From Marinifilum breve (GTDB taxonomy: Bacteria > Bacteroidota > Bacteroidia > Bacteroidales > Marinifilaceae), in the NCBI RefSeq assembly GCF_003202155.1, contig NZ_QFLI01000003.1, forward strand, positions 248,001 through 312,000: a stretch of DNA of 64,000 nt, read 5' to 3'. The translations under genes were made by a program, and so were the position numbers. The notes beneath the pieces are model-generated. The model ran no database searches, was not told the origin of the DNA, and worked only from the letters and a program-made list of their open reading frames with translations. Numbering within the stretch: position 1 is the stretch's first letter; each line of letters starts with the position of its first letter. Positions 1 to 8,557 of this stretch are shown in pieces.

Positions 1-2020
1 CAATTAACTCTCCATTTGCATTTAAAACCGGACTACCTGAGTTACCTCCAGTAGTGTGATTGGTAGCTGCAAAACAAACTGGCATTTCACCTTTGGCATT
101 CACATAATCACCAAAATCTTTTGAATCATAAAGATCTCTTAATTTTTGAGGTACATCGTAATCAAAAATTTCAGGATTATCTTTCTCGATGATTCCTTCC
201 AATGTTGTATAGTGAGCGTAGGTTACAGCATTTCTTGGTTTATAACCAGATACTTTACCATAGTGAACTCTGAAAGTTGAATTTGCATCTGGGTAGAATA
301 CCTTTTCTGGTTGCATTTTCATTAAGCCCGCCATATAAGTACGTTGTAGCTTATCAATCTGATCCATGATTTTATTGTAATCAGGAGCTATTTTTGAGCC
401 ATAGAAAAATGAGATACTATTTGACAATACAAACAATGGATCCTTGCCTAATTTCTTAGCTTGAGAAACTTTATAATTATCAATGAACTGATCTAGCTTA
501 GTTTGACTAGCAAATATCGATTTTGCGAATGCTTTTTCTGCAAACATTTCAAAATCTCCTTTGTACTTTTTCTTGATATTCTTTATCTCCTCAGGTAAAA
601 ACTCATCAGATAAATTGTCGCTATACATTTTTAAAGTTGCTGCCAATAACTTCTTCTCCGTTGGCAGATTAAAATTCTTAAAGAATTTTGCGCTTTCCTT
701 CTTCAGCTTATCTAATTCTGGTTGAACTTTGTCAGTATCTTCTTTCTTAAGATTCGATAATGTTTTAAAGCTTCCTGCTAACCCAACAGTTTCAGCTCCT
801 CTAAATCCTGCTTCAATTGCATAATCTCTAGCCAAACTCAGTGGAGTTACTTGGTCGTAATAAGTTTTCATTTTAGCCAGGATACCCGCGTATTTCTTCT
901 TCAACTCTGGAGTAGAATTTGCCCACTCTTCAAATCTCTTCTCAAGAGCTTCCTTCTTCTCAATCGCATTCAAACGATTCAATCCTTTAATTTCTCCTTG
1001 CCATCTTTTCCAGGAGTTGGCAACACCAGCATATTTAGCCGAATATTGAATTCTAACCATTGGCGAAGCATCCATATCCGCGCGCATCAAATCCAATTTC
1101 TTGGTTCTGATTTTAATTTTGTGAGGATTATCAACTTCCGTCATCATCTTTAATGCATAAGAAGTCAGGTATTCTGTTGTTGTTCCTGGATAACCAAAAA
1201 CCATTGTAAAATCATCTTGATTTACCCCTTTTAATGAAATTTTGAATGACTGTTTAGGTTGTAAAGGCACATTATCGTTCGAATATGACGCAGGCTTATT
1301 ATCTTTTCCTGCATAGATTCTGAACATCGAAAAATCGCCAGTGTGACGTGGCCACATCCAGTTATCAGTATCACCACCAAACTTACCAATTGCTGAAGGA
1401 GGAGCTCCTACCAAACGTACATCCTTAAAGATTTCGTATACAGCCATGAAATACTGGTTACCATTGAAGTATGCTTTCACACTTGCTCTGTAGTGAGTAT
1501 CTTTTTCAGCTTCTTCTACAATCGTTTTAATGTGTTTCTTTATTAGCTTTTGGCGATCAGATTCCTTCATATCATCAGTTACACCATCCAATACCTTTGT
1601 TGTAACATCAGCCATGCGAATTAAAAATGAAGCTGTAATTCCTTCATTAGCCAATTCCTCTTCACGACTCATGGCCCAGAAACCATCTTTCAAATAGTCA
1701 TGCTCAAGAGTTGAATGTGATTGAATTGCTCCGTACCCACAGTGATGATTTGTAATCATCAAACCTTGGTCTGAAACCAATTCTCCAGTACAAAAATGAC
1801 GGAAAGGTCTTCCCTCTCTTCCAAGTCCAACCACAGCATCTTTCAAACATGCCTGGTTAATGTCGTAAATATCTTCAGCAGTTAGCTTGAAACCAGCTTT
1901 CTGCATATCTTCAATATTATACTTTTTTAAAAGCATAGGAATCCACATTCCCTCATCTGCTTTCACAGTACTTCCTATAAGCAATAATGCTGACAATAGA
2001 AGCAAACTAATTTTTCTCAT
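1..2020 (-). CDS. S46 family dipeptidyl-peptidase (DPP7/DPP11-like), 3' end cut by window
   Basis: Periplasmic or outer-membrane-associated serine exopeptidase that releases dipeptides from oligopeptides, the main peptide-feeding enzyme class of Bacteroidota. It starts at an ATG at 2018-2020 with a signal peptide (MRKISLLLLS, cleavage near residue 20). The S46 motifs are visible: TNHHCGYGAIQ at about 90-100 with the catalytic His, GGDTDNWMWPRH at about 215-226 in the region of the catalytic Asp, and GGNSGSPV at 658-665 with the nucleophile Ser about 661. The window ends at residue 673, so the position that separates DPP7 (Gly) from DPP11 (Arg), roughly 18 residues past the serine, is not visible and specificity cannot be assigned. 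It is the last visible gene of the minus-strand operon, 26 bp after maf. Confidence 0.93.
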   Translation of the reverse strand, partial: MRKISLLLLSALLLIGSTVKADEGMWIPMLLKKYNIEDMQKAGFKLTAEDIYDINQACLKDAVVGLGREGRPFRHFCTGELVSDQGLMITNHHCGYGAIQSHSTLEHDYLKDGFWAMSREEELANEGITASFLIRMADVTTKVLDGVTDDMKESDRQKLIKKHIKTIVEEAEKDTHYRASVKAYFNGNQYFMAVYEIFKDVRLVGAPPSAIGKFGGDTDNWMWPRHTGDFSMFRIYAGKDNKPASYSNDNVPLQPKQSFKISLKGVNQDDFTMVFGYPGTTTEYLTSYALKMMTEVDNPHKIKIRTKKLDLMRADMDASPMVRIQYSAKYAGVANSWKRWQGEIKGLNRLNAIEKKEALEKRFEEWANSTPELKKKYAGILAKMKTYYDQVTPLSLARDYAIEAGFRGAETVGLAGSFKTLSNLKKEDTDKVQPELDKLKKESAKFFKNFNLPTEKKLLAATLKMYSDNLSDEFLPEEIKNIKKKYKGDFEMFAEKAFAKSIFASQTKLDQFIDNYKVSQAKKLGKDPLFVLSNSISFFYGSKIAPDYNKIMDQIDKLQRTYMAGLMKMQPEKVFYPDANSTFRVHYGKVSGYKPRNAVTYAHYTTLEGIIEKDNPEIFDYDVPQKLRDLYDSKDFGDYVNAKGEMPVCFAATNHTTGGNSGSPVLNANGELI

Positions 2021-2046
2021 AATGGTCTATGTTTTAGTATAGTTGT

Positions 2047-2625
2047 TTAAAATTTTGATAACTCTTCATATAATCGTTGAATTGGCAAACCAACAACATT
2101 AAAGTAGGATCCTTCAATTCCATCAATGCCAATAAAACCAATCCACTCCTGAATGCCATAGGCTCCAGCTTTATCGAAAGGTTTATAATTATCGATGTAA
2201 TAATCTATTTCTTGTTTCGACAACTCTTTAAAATGAACATTGGTAGTAGTAGCAAAACTTACTTTTTTGTCTTTACTCTTTAAGCAAACTCCACTAATTA
2301 CCTGATGCGATCTACCTGATAATGCGCTCAACATCTTAAATGCATCTTCTCTATCTTTAGGTTTTCCAAGAATCCAATTATCAACACAAACAATGGTGTC
2401 TGCCGTAATTACCAATTCATTGTTTGTAAAATCAGACTCAAATGCAGAAGCTTTTAATTCCGCTAAGTAAACTGGTATTTGTTCAGGAGTCAACTCTTCA
2501 GGATAAACCTCATCAACCTCTTTTGTTCTGATTTCAAATTCTAATCCCAACTCCTTTAACATTTGATGTCTGCGTGGAGATTGAGACGCTAATATTAAAT
2601 GATAATCTTTAAGATTATTCAACAT
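2047..2625 (-). CDS. maf: Maf-family nucleoside triphosphate pyrophosphatase
   Basis: Cytoplasmic house-cleaning pyrophosphatase that hydrolyses non-canonical or excess nucleoside triphosphates (dTTP/UTP type in the YhdE branch) to monophosphates. The 192-aa product has the family length and its signatures: the phosphate-binding SQSPRR at residues 14-19, the ADTIVCVDNWILGKP segment with the catalytic Asp around 74, and DKAGAYGIQ near 152. It lies 10 bp after the UbiA gene and 26 bp before the S46 peptidase, so co-transcription is likely. The nucleotide preference (dTTP/UTP versus m7GTP) is inferred from similarity and is uncertain. Confidence 0.92.
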   Translation of the reverse strand: MLNNLKDYHLILASQSPRRHQMLKELGLEFEIRTKEVDEVYPEELTPEQIPVYLAELKASAFESDFTNNELVITADTIVCVDNWILGKPKDREDAFKMLSALSGRSHQVISGVCLKSKDKKVSFATTTNVHFKELSKQEIDYYIDNYKPFDKAGAYGIQEWIGFIGIDGIEGSYFNVVGLPIQRLYEELSKF

Positions 2626-2635
2626 GCTTTATTAA

Positions 2636-3589
2636 TTATAATTTATTAACGATATAGTTGACAACAAAGGCATAAGAAATGCCTGCTAAGAATGCAAATC
2701 GAAGTAAAAATTTACCCATTTTGAAAAGTTCTCCTTCTTTAAATTTAATTACTCGATATGCCAACAAAATCAGTGGTAAGATGATAAGAATACCAAAATA
2801 CCATGGCGTAATTTTATCCACAGGAGCATTAAGAAATTCATACCAAACACCAAAAACTGAAGCTGATAAGAATAATATCAGTACCACAATAATCACTTTG
2901 GCCCATTTTAGACCGATTACAGCAGGCAAACTTTTTCTTTTTATTTCTCGATCTCCCTTTAAGGAAAGCATATCTCGGATAAATTGACCAATCAACACTC
3001 CAAAAAATGCAAAAAATGAGAATGCACCAACCCAATACATCAGGTAATTAAAATTGGTTTTAGAAGCCAGCAAAACATCAGCATAAGTTTTATTCAAAGG
3101 TGGTATTTCATAAATAACAACCAATAATGGCACCGCAGCAACAAGCATTGCCATAAGAATACTTCCTAACAAAAAGTAATACTTATAAGAAGTTGAATAA
3201 AACCAAAGCAAACCTCCAGCCATAAAAAATATGAACACGAACTGCCAATGTCCTACACTGTATGATACATATCCACCAAGCAAAATAGAAATTCCAGTTA
3301 ATACCTGATGCATTAACAAAGCTACTCTTCTGGTAATCTTCCTTCCTACAATTACATCTTTCTTGTTGAAACGATCGGCCTTAGTATCAAAATAATCGTT
3401 AATGATATAACCTGCGGCCGCCATACAAACTGTTGCTACAACCAGAATGGCGAAATAAACATCGGAAAACTGTAGCTTAATTCTATTAATCCCCAAAATT
3501 GGTTCTACAATAAAATATCGCATTACATACTGAACCAATGCTATTATCAATAGGTTTGGAAAACGAATTAGTTTCAAAAAATTACTCAT
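2636..3589 (-). CDS. UbiA-family prenyltransferase
   Basis: Integral membrane prenyltransferase of 317 aa with about eight or nine hydrophobic segments. Both polyprenyl-diphosphate-binding Asp-rich motifs are present: NDYFDTKAD at 64-72 and DMLSLKGD at 206-213. The family transfers isoprenoid chains to aromatic or glycerol-phosphate acceptors. Bacteroidota copies in this kdsC-maf context are usually named geranylgeranylglycerol-phosphate geranylgeranyltransferase, but no sequence feature here proves the acceptor. MenA (menaquinone synthesis) is the main alternative; the lack of any men genes nearby argues mildly against it. Confidence 0.85.
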   Translation of the reverse strand: MSNFLKLIRFPNLLIIALVQYVMRYFIVEPILGINRIKLQFSDVYFAILVVATVCMAAAGYIINDYFDTKADRFNKKDVIVGRKITRRVALLMHQVLTGISILLGGYVSYSVGHWQFVFIFFMAGGLLWFYSTSYKYYFLLGSILMAMLVAAVPLLVVIYEIPPLNKTYADVLLASKTNFNYLMYWVGAFSFFAFFGVLIGQFIRDMLSLKGDREIKRKSLPAVIGLKWAKVIIVVLILFLSASVFGVWYEFLNAPVDKITPWYFGILIILPLILLAYRVIKFKEGELFKMGKFLLRFAFLAGISYAFVVNYIVNKL

Positions 3590-3660
3590 GATTTAAGCTT
3601 TTTACCGAGTCAATATCTCCTTTGTAATTATTCATCGATAATTACTATCTCTTAATTGTT

Positions 3661-4188
3661 TTAGATGCTTTGTATATTTGTATCAGACTCGTACCACTTT
3701 GAGTGAGCTCTTAATACCTGCTCGATTACATCACGCACACATCCATATCCTCCATCTTTATCTGATATGTAATTTGATATCGCTTTAATTTGCTCAACTG
3801 CATTTGCAGGACAAGTAGGAACCCCTATTCTTTTCATCACTTCAAAATCAGGCAAATCATCGCCCATATACATGATATTGTCCGGATCTAAATCATGCTT
3901 TGCTATGAAATCTTCGAAATCCTTAATTTTGTTCTTCGACGCCATGTAAACATCAGTCATTCCTAATCCGCGGTAACGTTTTTCAACAGCATCGGAAAAA
4001 CCACCAGTAATAATGGCTACAGGATAGCCTTTCTTAATTGCATACTGAATGGCATAACCATCTTTGGTATTTGCAGTACGCAACATTTCACCATTAGAGT
4101 CAATCACAATCGATTCGGTTGAAAGTACTCCATCAACATCAAAAATGAAAGCCTTCACTTTCATTAAATCTTCCTTAAAAAAAGCCAT
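3661..4188 (-). CDS. kdsC: KdsC-like HAD phosphatase (KDO-8-phosphate phosphatase)
   Basis: Small cap-less HAD hydrolase that in this subfamily dephosphorylates 3-deoxy-D-manno-octulosonate 8-phosphate in the lipopolysaccharide core pathway. The 175-aa protein shows HAD motif I FDVDGVLSTE (Asp17 nucleophile and Asp19 acid/base), motif II ITGG near 60, and motif IV MGDDLPDFE near 108, followed by the PANAVE segment typical of KdsC. An internal ATG at residue 9 is a possible alternative start. It lies 21 bp after the DUF2520 gene. No kdsA, kdsB or kdsD gene is in the window, so the exact substrate rests on subfamily similarity. Confidence 0.85.
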   Translation of the reverse strand: MAFFKEDLMKVKAFIFDVDGVLSTESIVIDSNGEMLRTANTKDGYAIQYAIKKGYPVAIITGGFSDAVEKRYRGLGMTDVYMASKNKIKDFEDFIAKHDLDPDNIMYMGDDLPDFEVMKRIGVPTCPANAVEQIKAISNYISDKDGGYGCVRDVIEQVLRAHSKWYESDTNIQSI

Positions 4189-4209
4189 ATTTTATGTGTG
4201 TAAATTGTT

Positions 4210-4995
4210 CTATTTCTTCTCTGAATGCATCTTAAAAATGCTTTCACTGACAAATCTATATAATATTTGAAAATCAGGTAAATTTTTTAGCTCATTCTCA
4301 TGTTTTGCCATGATTTCTTTATCAAATCTGATTGCAGGTCCGGTTTGTGCAGATATCGGATCAAGCTCTTGTACCTTTTCTGCAGTTTCTTTAATCAACG
4401 GCTTCAATAAATCGAAATCCACATCCTTCTCTGCCAACAACTTTTGCCCTATGCTATACATGTGATTGGCAAAATTGCAAGTAAATACTGCCGACAAGTG
4501 CAACTGTTTTCTTTGCTCAGAATCAATTATGTGAATGTTATTTGAAATTCTTCCGGCCAGCTCCATCAAATCAGCCTGTAAACCCAAATTATTGGATTCT
4601 ATGCAAATGGGAATGTTTGAAAAATCAACCTTTCGGTTTTTTGAGAAAGTTTGTAATGGGTAAAACACTCCGTAACATTCCGTATAATCATCGAATACAT
4701 CCATAGGAATGCTTCCTGCAGTATGCACAACATCGCCAATAGGTATAGGCATTTGATCCAATACCGACTCCAGAGCGTTATCGCTTATCGCACAAATGTA
4801 CAAATCGGCATTTTTAGCCAGATTACTGATTTCAGTTATCGCAATAGAGTTCACCTTATCGGCCAGTGCTGAAGCGGATTGTATGGTTCTGCTATAAACC
4901 TGTAGGATATTTACTCCGGCATCATTTAGTGCAATGGCCAATTGTGTGGCCAAATTTCCTGCTCCCAGAATTACAACTTTGTTAATCTTACTCAT
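4210..4995 (-). CDS. Rossmann-fold DUF2520 protein (NADP oxidoreductase-like)
   Basis: A 261-aa cytoplasmic protein with an N-terminal NAD(P)-binding Rossmann fold (VVILGAGNLATQLA at about residues 8-21, then a YSRT strand end) and a C-terminal all-helical DUF2520 domain, the architecture of ProC/6-phosphogluconate-dehydrogenase relatives. The C-terminal part includes the LHLSAVFTCNFANHM segment typical of the family. No substrate is established. It begins 4 bp after the stop of the upstream hypothetical gene, so translational coupling in the operon is plausible. Confidence 0.82.
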   Translation of the reverse strand: MSKINKVVILGAGNLATQLAIALNDAGVNILQVYSRTIQSASALADKVNSIAITEISNLAKNADLYICAISDNALESVLDQMPIPIGDVVHTAGSIPMDVFDDYTECYGVFYPLQTFSKNRKVDFSNIPICIESNNLGLQADLMELAGRISNNIHIIDSEQRKQLHLSAVFTCNFANHMYSIGQKLLAEKDVDFDLLKPLIKETAEKVQELDPISAQTGPAIRFDKEIMAKHENELKNLPDFQILYRFVSESIFKMHSEKK

Positions 4996-4999
4996 AGTT

Positions 5000-5500
5000 T
5001 TATTTTATCCCCAATTCCTCGGGCGATGCAGCAATTTTCTTCAAAGGCACTTTTCCTTTATCAATCATTCCAAACAATTTATGGCAACCTTTCACCAAAT
5101 CTTCATACATATCCTCAGCTACCAATACCAATCTGTCCTCTAAAAAATCGAGATGATCGGCCTCTTCGGGCTGGTTCTCTCTAGAGCAAAGCAACAAAGA
5201 TTTACTTGGCACAAAAGAATGTGTTAGCTGATTTCTCAACTTATCGTACAACCAATGATCTTTATTCACTGCTCTATAATCATTTCCCATAAGGATGTTT
5301 AATGATTTTGAGAATCGTTTTGAGGATTGGGCACGAGCCTTTAGTGGCTTGTTATCCATAAAGCACCCTAAGGCTTCAATGGCTTGTCCCATAACAATAA
5401 ACGAAAAGAAATAGAATCCTTCCTTCTGAAGTCGTCCTATTTCATCAATAAAAATCCGTTTAATAAATTCTTTTTCTTCTTCGGCTTGCGATTTATCCAT
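5000..5500 (-). CDS. conserved hypothetical protein, HEPN-like helical protein
   Basis: First gene of the minus-strand operon running to the S46 peptidase. I do not recognise a named family. The 166-aa product is predicted mainly helical, soluble, and carries an R-x4-H motif (RNQLTH, about residues 109-114) after a long helix, which resembles the HEPN nucleic-acid-binding or nuclease fold. That resemblance is a motif-level inference. The start ATG at 5498-5500 lies only about 4 bp after a candidate -7 box at 5505-5512, so the message could be leaderless. The next in-frame Met is residue 37, inside the conserved-looking region. Confidence 0.75.
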   Translation of the reverse strand: MDKSQAEEEKEFIKRIFIDEIGRLQKEGFYFFSFIVMGQAIEALGCFMDNKPLKARAQSSKRFSKSLNILMGNDYRAVNKDHWLYDKLRNQLTHSFVPSKSLLLCSRENQPEEADHLDFLEDRLVLVAEDMYEDLVKGCHKLFGMIDKGKVPLKKIAASPEELGIK

Positions 5501-5504
5501 GTAG

Positions 5505-5512
5505 CAAATATA
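5505..5512 (-). promoter_or_regulatory. candidate -7 promoter box for the DUF2520-kdsC-maf operon
   Basis: On the minus strand the sequence reads TATATTTG, a match to the Bacteroidota -7 consensus TAnnTTTG. No TTTG -33 box is found at the usual 19-21 nt distance. It sits directly before the start codon at 5500. Confidence 0.45.
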
Positions 5513-5530
5513 CAGATATTATCGAATTGC

Positions 5531-5824
5531 GTTTACTCTAATGTTGATGCTGTGAGCTTCAATTTCGAAGCTTTCAACTCAGGTATCGTAGCTTTGAGCT
5601 CCAACTTCGAAGCTATTTTCTTCGACATCGAAGCTTTTTACTCTGAAACCGAAGCTCGGAGCTACAAGTTCGGAGCTTTTTGCTCCGATTTCGAGGCTTT
5701 GAGCTCCGATTTCAAAGCTATTTTCTTCGGTGTCGAAGCATTTTGCTCTGAAGTCGAAGCTTGGAGCTGCGAGTTCGGAGCTTTTTGCTCCGGTTTCAAG
5801 GCTTTCAGCTTCGATGACTACCAA
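5531..5824. repeat. 21-bp tandem minisatellite with 105-bp higher-order repeat
   Basis: Thirteen consecutive 21-bp units fill 5531-5803, with a degenerate fourteenth unit to about 5824. Most units end in CGAAGCT, CGGAGCT or a one-base variant. Five units (5594-5698) are repeated as a block at 5699-5803, giving a 105-bp higher-order repeat with 15 mismatches, 14 of them transitions. Because 21 is a multiple of three, open frames exist on both strands and encode degenerate 7-residue repeats (plus-strand pattern ending in EA or GA; minus-strand pattern with SSEL and SFEIGA blocks). Neither frame has a convincing start, so I treat the array as non-coding. It fills the space between the porin terminator and the promoter at 5505. 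Confidence 0.9.
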
Positions 5825-5853
5825 TAAAAAATGCTGCCTCGAAAGACAGCATT
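5825..5853 (-). terminator. intrinsic terminator of the porin gene
   Basis: On the minus strand a 10-bp stem (AATGCTGTCT with AGGCAGCATT, one G-T pair) closes a TTCG tetraloop and is followed by a T run. It lies 26 bp after the stop codon of the gene ending at 5879. Confidence 0.85.
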
Positions 5854-5878
5854 ATATTCTTTTATCCTTAGCTTACCC

Positions 5879-7087
5879 TTAAAAGGAAAACTGTAAACGA
5901 GTTTGAATCATGTTGAAATTTTCTTCTCCGTTTAGAGAATTTTCATCCAAATCAACATTCGTAAAGTGGAATTTTACCAATACGTTGTGATTTACATACC
6001 AGGTACCACCAACAGTAATGTCCTTTTGCTTACCTCCCATTATCAGAGCATCGCTATCGTTTAAATCGGTTTGATTGTAACGCGCCAGAAGTTCCACCGA
6101 ACCTGGACCTGGTTTAGCCAAACGAGCTGATTTCATTTTGTATTTGTAGTTACCCCCTTTTACAAGCCATCCGACTTGTGTATAGAAACCATTGGCAGAA
6201 TAATCTTCGAAGTTCGACTTGCGATTTACTTTAGCAGAGATATATTCTCCTTGAATGGAAAGTGGACCTTTAGCTGCAATCATTTCAAATCCATATTTAA
6301 TTTGAGATTTTGCCTCTTCCACTCCCGCACTAATAAATTTGCGATCTTCGATATGTGTTGCTGCACGGGAACCATATTTAATAGAACTTTCGCTTTGGTA
6401 ACTTGCATAGTACCCATAACCATTCAACTCTTCAATTTTATCAACCGATCGGTAAGTTCCTGAAATACCAACATGAAAGATATGATCTTTCGAATATGGT
6501 GTAAAAACAAATCTACTGGTTATGCCATAACCTTCATCCGTTCTTTTATTGGAATTGTTAACATCGCTACCAAACAAGCCTGCTTCCCAAAAAGTTTTTT
6601 CGCTCCAAGTTGCGTAAGAGAATCCTAAATTTCTGCCTGGTCGGAATGCCTCTACAGTACTTGAAGCATGCATAAACTTGGTAGTTTTTGAGCTTTCGGT
6701 TTGTTCAATTCCAAAAGGCTCCAAAAAATGACCTGCTCGTACAAAACTGTTTTTGTTGATTTTATACATCAACCAAACATCTTTCAGTGACACCTTTCCA
6801 TTGGCAAAACCAATATTAATTTTAGCATTCCATTTCTTCCAAAGATCGGCTTTCATCAATAAACGGATGTCTCGAATTTCCGATCCTGATCCCAAATCTG
6901 TTTTATCATCAAAATAAGCTGCAGCATCCATGTATACACGTCCTCCCATTCCAAATGAGAAATGACCATCCTCAGTTGCAACTTTTATGGAGCCTTTGTT
7001 TACACTTAACTTTAAGTCATTAGAGTTTTGTGCGAATACACTTCCCATTAGAAATAAACAGAAAGCAATTAGGTAGTACTTTTTCAT
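5879..7087 (-). CDS. outer-membrane porin, phosphate-selective OprO/OprP-like
   Basis: A 402-aa beta-barrel protein with a signal peptide (MKKYYLIAFCLFLMGSVFAQ, cleavage after about residue 19) and a C-terminal Phe (LQFSF) typical of barrel insertion signals. The N-terminal third (GGRVYMDAAAYFDD and RDIRLLMKADLWKKW) and the FLEPFGIEQ segment fit the phosphate-selective porin O/P family. It forms an outer-membrane diffusion channel; the actual solute is not evident. No phosphate transport genes are adjacent. It appears monocistronic, with its own terminator at 5825-5853. Confidence 0.85.
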   Translation of the reverse strand: MKKYYLIAFCLFLMGSVFAQNSNDLKLSVNKGSIKVATEDGHFSFGMGGRVYMDAAAYFDDKTDLGSGSEIRDIRLLMKADLWKKWNAKINIGFANGKVSLKDVWLMYKINKNSFVRAGHFLEPFGIEQTESSKTTKFMHASSTVEAFRPGRNLGFSYATWSEKTFWEAGLFGSDVNNSNKRTDEGYGITSRFVFTPYSKDHIFHVGISGTYRSVDKIEELNGYGYYASYQSESSIKYGSRAATHIEDRKFISAGVEEAKSQIKYGFEMIAAKGPLSIQGEYISAKVNRKSNFEDYSANGFYTQVGWLVKGGNYKYKMKSARLAKPGPGSVELLARYNQTDLNDSDALIMGGKQKDITVGGTWYVNHNVLVKFHFTNVDLDENSLNGEENFNMIQTRLQFSF

Positions 7088-7237
7088 TGTTAGTTGTTTA
7101 GGATTATAAATTGTAATTCACAATGTAGCAAATTGTAATGTTAGATTAAGAATAAATTATACCATAAAAAAATAGAGCTATTTTAAGCTCTCGAATAGTT
7201 TAGGTATAATGCCGATATAACCGGGCAAAAATACAAA

Positions 7238-7268
7238 CAAAAAAATGGACAAGCCATAGCCTGTCCAT
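7238..7268 (-). terminator. intrinsic terminator of the second porin gene
   Basis: The minus strand forms a 10-bp stem (ATGGACAGGC with GCTTGTCCAT) around a TATG loop, followed by seven T residues. It lies about 25 bp beyond the stop of the gene ending at 7293. Confidence 0.85.
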
Positions 7269-7292
7269 CAATTATAATCGTATCAAAAATTC

Positions 7293-8324
7293 TTAAAACT
7301 TAAACTCAAGATTTACATATAGTAAAGAGTTGGTATCGATACCTTCTTGTTTAAAGTTAAAACCTTGGTAGTTAAATGCTACTTTTACATTTTTAACTGG
7401 AGCATATTGAACACCTGCAGTAATTGCACTACCGTTCTTAGCATTCCACTTTTCAGTTTCGCCTTCCAATGTGTTTGAGGTTAGGTAATCGTATCTTCCG
7501 AATATTTCCCACTTTTTGTCGAATGTATAAGTGGAGTAAACAGACAAACCTTCCATATCATGATCTTCCGCAACTCTTGAATACTTCGTACCGTTGGTAA
7601 GCATGTTATATTCCGCTGCTAATCTGAATTTATCTGAGAACTTATATCCTGCAAAGAAAGCCAAAGCCGAAGTAGTTACGTCATCTTCGCTACCATCTTC
7701 TTGAGCTACCTTATCTGAATTGGCATCAACATATGCCTTAGCAATGAAACCTTTGTTTTTATATATTAAGCTCGCACCTACTCTTTGCTTGCCATCCTCG
7801 TCCTGTACTTTTTTATATCCTTCGCCATTAATCACAAAAGCATTTGCGGAAAAAGCATCGCTTAATTTAAAATTGGCTTTAATTCCTAAATCTGCGCTTG
7901 ATCCGAAACCATACTGGTCGTTAAACGATTTCATGATGTAACGATATCCCCAAAATTTTTCCTGTTCTTTGAATTGAACGGTTCCAATCATACCTAAAGA
8001 AACCTTAACTGCCGAAGAAGCTTTCCACTCCAATTGTGCTTTTTTCAAGTAAGCGGTATAATCACTACCCCCATCGTTTTTCCCCACGTCTAGTGTAATA
8101 CTAGCCTTTAATCCTTTTGCGATATTGTAATCGTATCCAAAATAAGCTCTTTTAATTTCAAAGCTGCTTTCCTGATCTTCACCATCTGTCATATCATAAT
8201 GGTAGTTAAAAAACACTTTACCATTTACTTTTCCCGATGGAGTAAACTCTGATTTTTCTTGTGCTACAGCAGCAAATCCTAAAAATAGTGCAATAGCACT
8301 AATAAATAATTTCTTTCCTTTCAT
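7293..8324 (-). CDS. outer-membrane porin-like beta-barrel protein
   Basis: A 343-aa protein with a signal peptide (MKGKKLFISAIALFLGFAAVAQ, cleavage near residue 21), many alternating amphipathic strands and a C-terminal Phe (LEFKF). The stretch FEIKRAYFGYDYNIAKG is typical of general and phosphate-type porins of Bacteroidota. It is distinct from the neighbouring 402-aa porin but of the same broad class. The solute is unknown. A separate promoter (-7 box at 8392-8399) and terminator suggest independent expression from the downstream porin. Confidence 0.82.
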   Translation of the reverse strand: MKGKKLFISAIALFLGFAAVAQEKSEFTPSGKVNGKVFFNYHYDMTDGEDQESSFEIKRAYFGYDYNIAKGLKASITLDVGKNDGGSDYTAYLKKAQLEWKASSAVKVSLGMIGTVQFKEQEKFWGYRYIMKSFNDQYGFGSSADLGIKANFKLSDAFSANAFVINGEGYKKVQDEDGKQRVGASLIYKNKGFIAKAYVDANSDKVAQEDGSEDDVTTSALAFFAGYKFSDKFRLAAEYNMLTNGTKYSRVAEDHDMEGLSVYSTYTFDKKWEIFGRYDYLTSNTLEGETEKWNAKNGSAITAGVQYAPVKNVKVAFNYQGFNFKQEGIDTNSLLYVNLEFKF

Positions 8325-8391
8325 ATGGTTTGTTTTAGTAGTATGTAATCTTAATGCAATTAAGTCGACATATTTCCTTAATAACTGCGGG

Positions 8392-8399
8392 CAAAACTA
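8392..8399 (-). promoter_or_regulatory. candidate -7 promoter box for the 343-aa porin
   Basis: The minus strand reads TAGTTTTG, matching TAnnTTTG, about 68 bp before the start codon at 8324. No clear -33 TTTG is seen, so this is moderate evidence. Confidence 0.45.
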
Positions 8400-8503
8400 A
8401 TTCCTTTCATGATTGTGACATGAAAAAATATTTTAAGGAATCGTTAATTCGAGTTAACGGTGAATTAACATTAGCTATCCCCCAATGTTTTCGGGAAAGA
8501 GAA

Positions 8504-8537
8504 TAAAAAAAGAGGTTCCCATTATGGAAACCTCTTT
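8504..8537 (-). terminator. intrinsic terminator of the etfB-etfA-acyl-CoA dehydrogenase operon
   Basis: On the minus strand an 11-bp stem (AAGAGGTTTCC with GGGAACCTCTT) around a short AT-rich loop is followed by a run of T residues, about 20 bp after the dehydrogenase stop codon. Confidence 0.88.
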
Positions 8538-8557
8538 ACATTAAGTCTTAGACTTTA

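Noticed and set aside
5531-5824. CRISPR array
   Set aside because: Units are contiguous 21-mers with no unique spacers between identical repeats and no cas genes.
5384-5827. Plus-strand open frame through the 21-bp array, and the 81-codon minus-strand frame at 5579-5824
   Set aside because: Both exist because the unit length is a multiple of three. The plus frame starts inside the antisense of the gene at 5000-5500; the minus frame needs a TTG start. Degenerate heptads with no other support.
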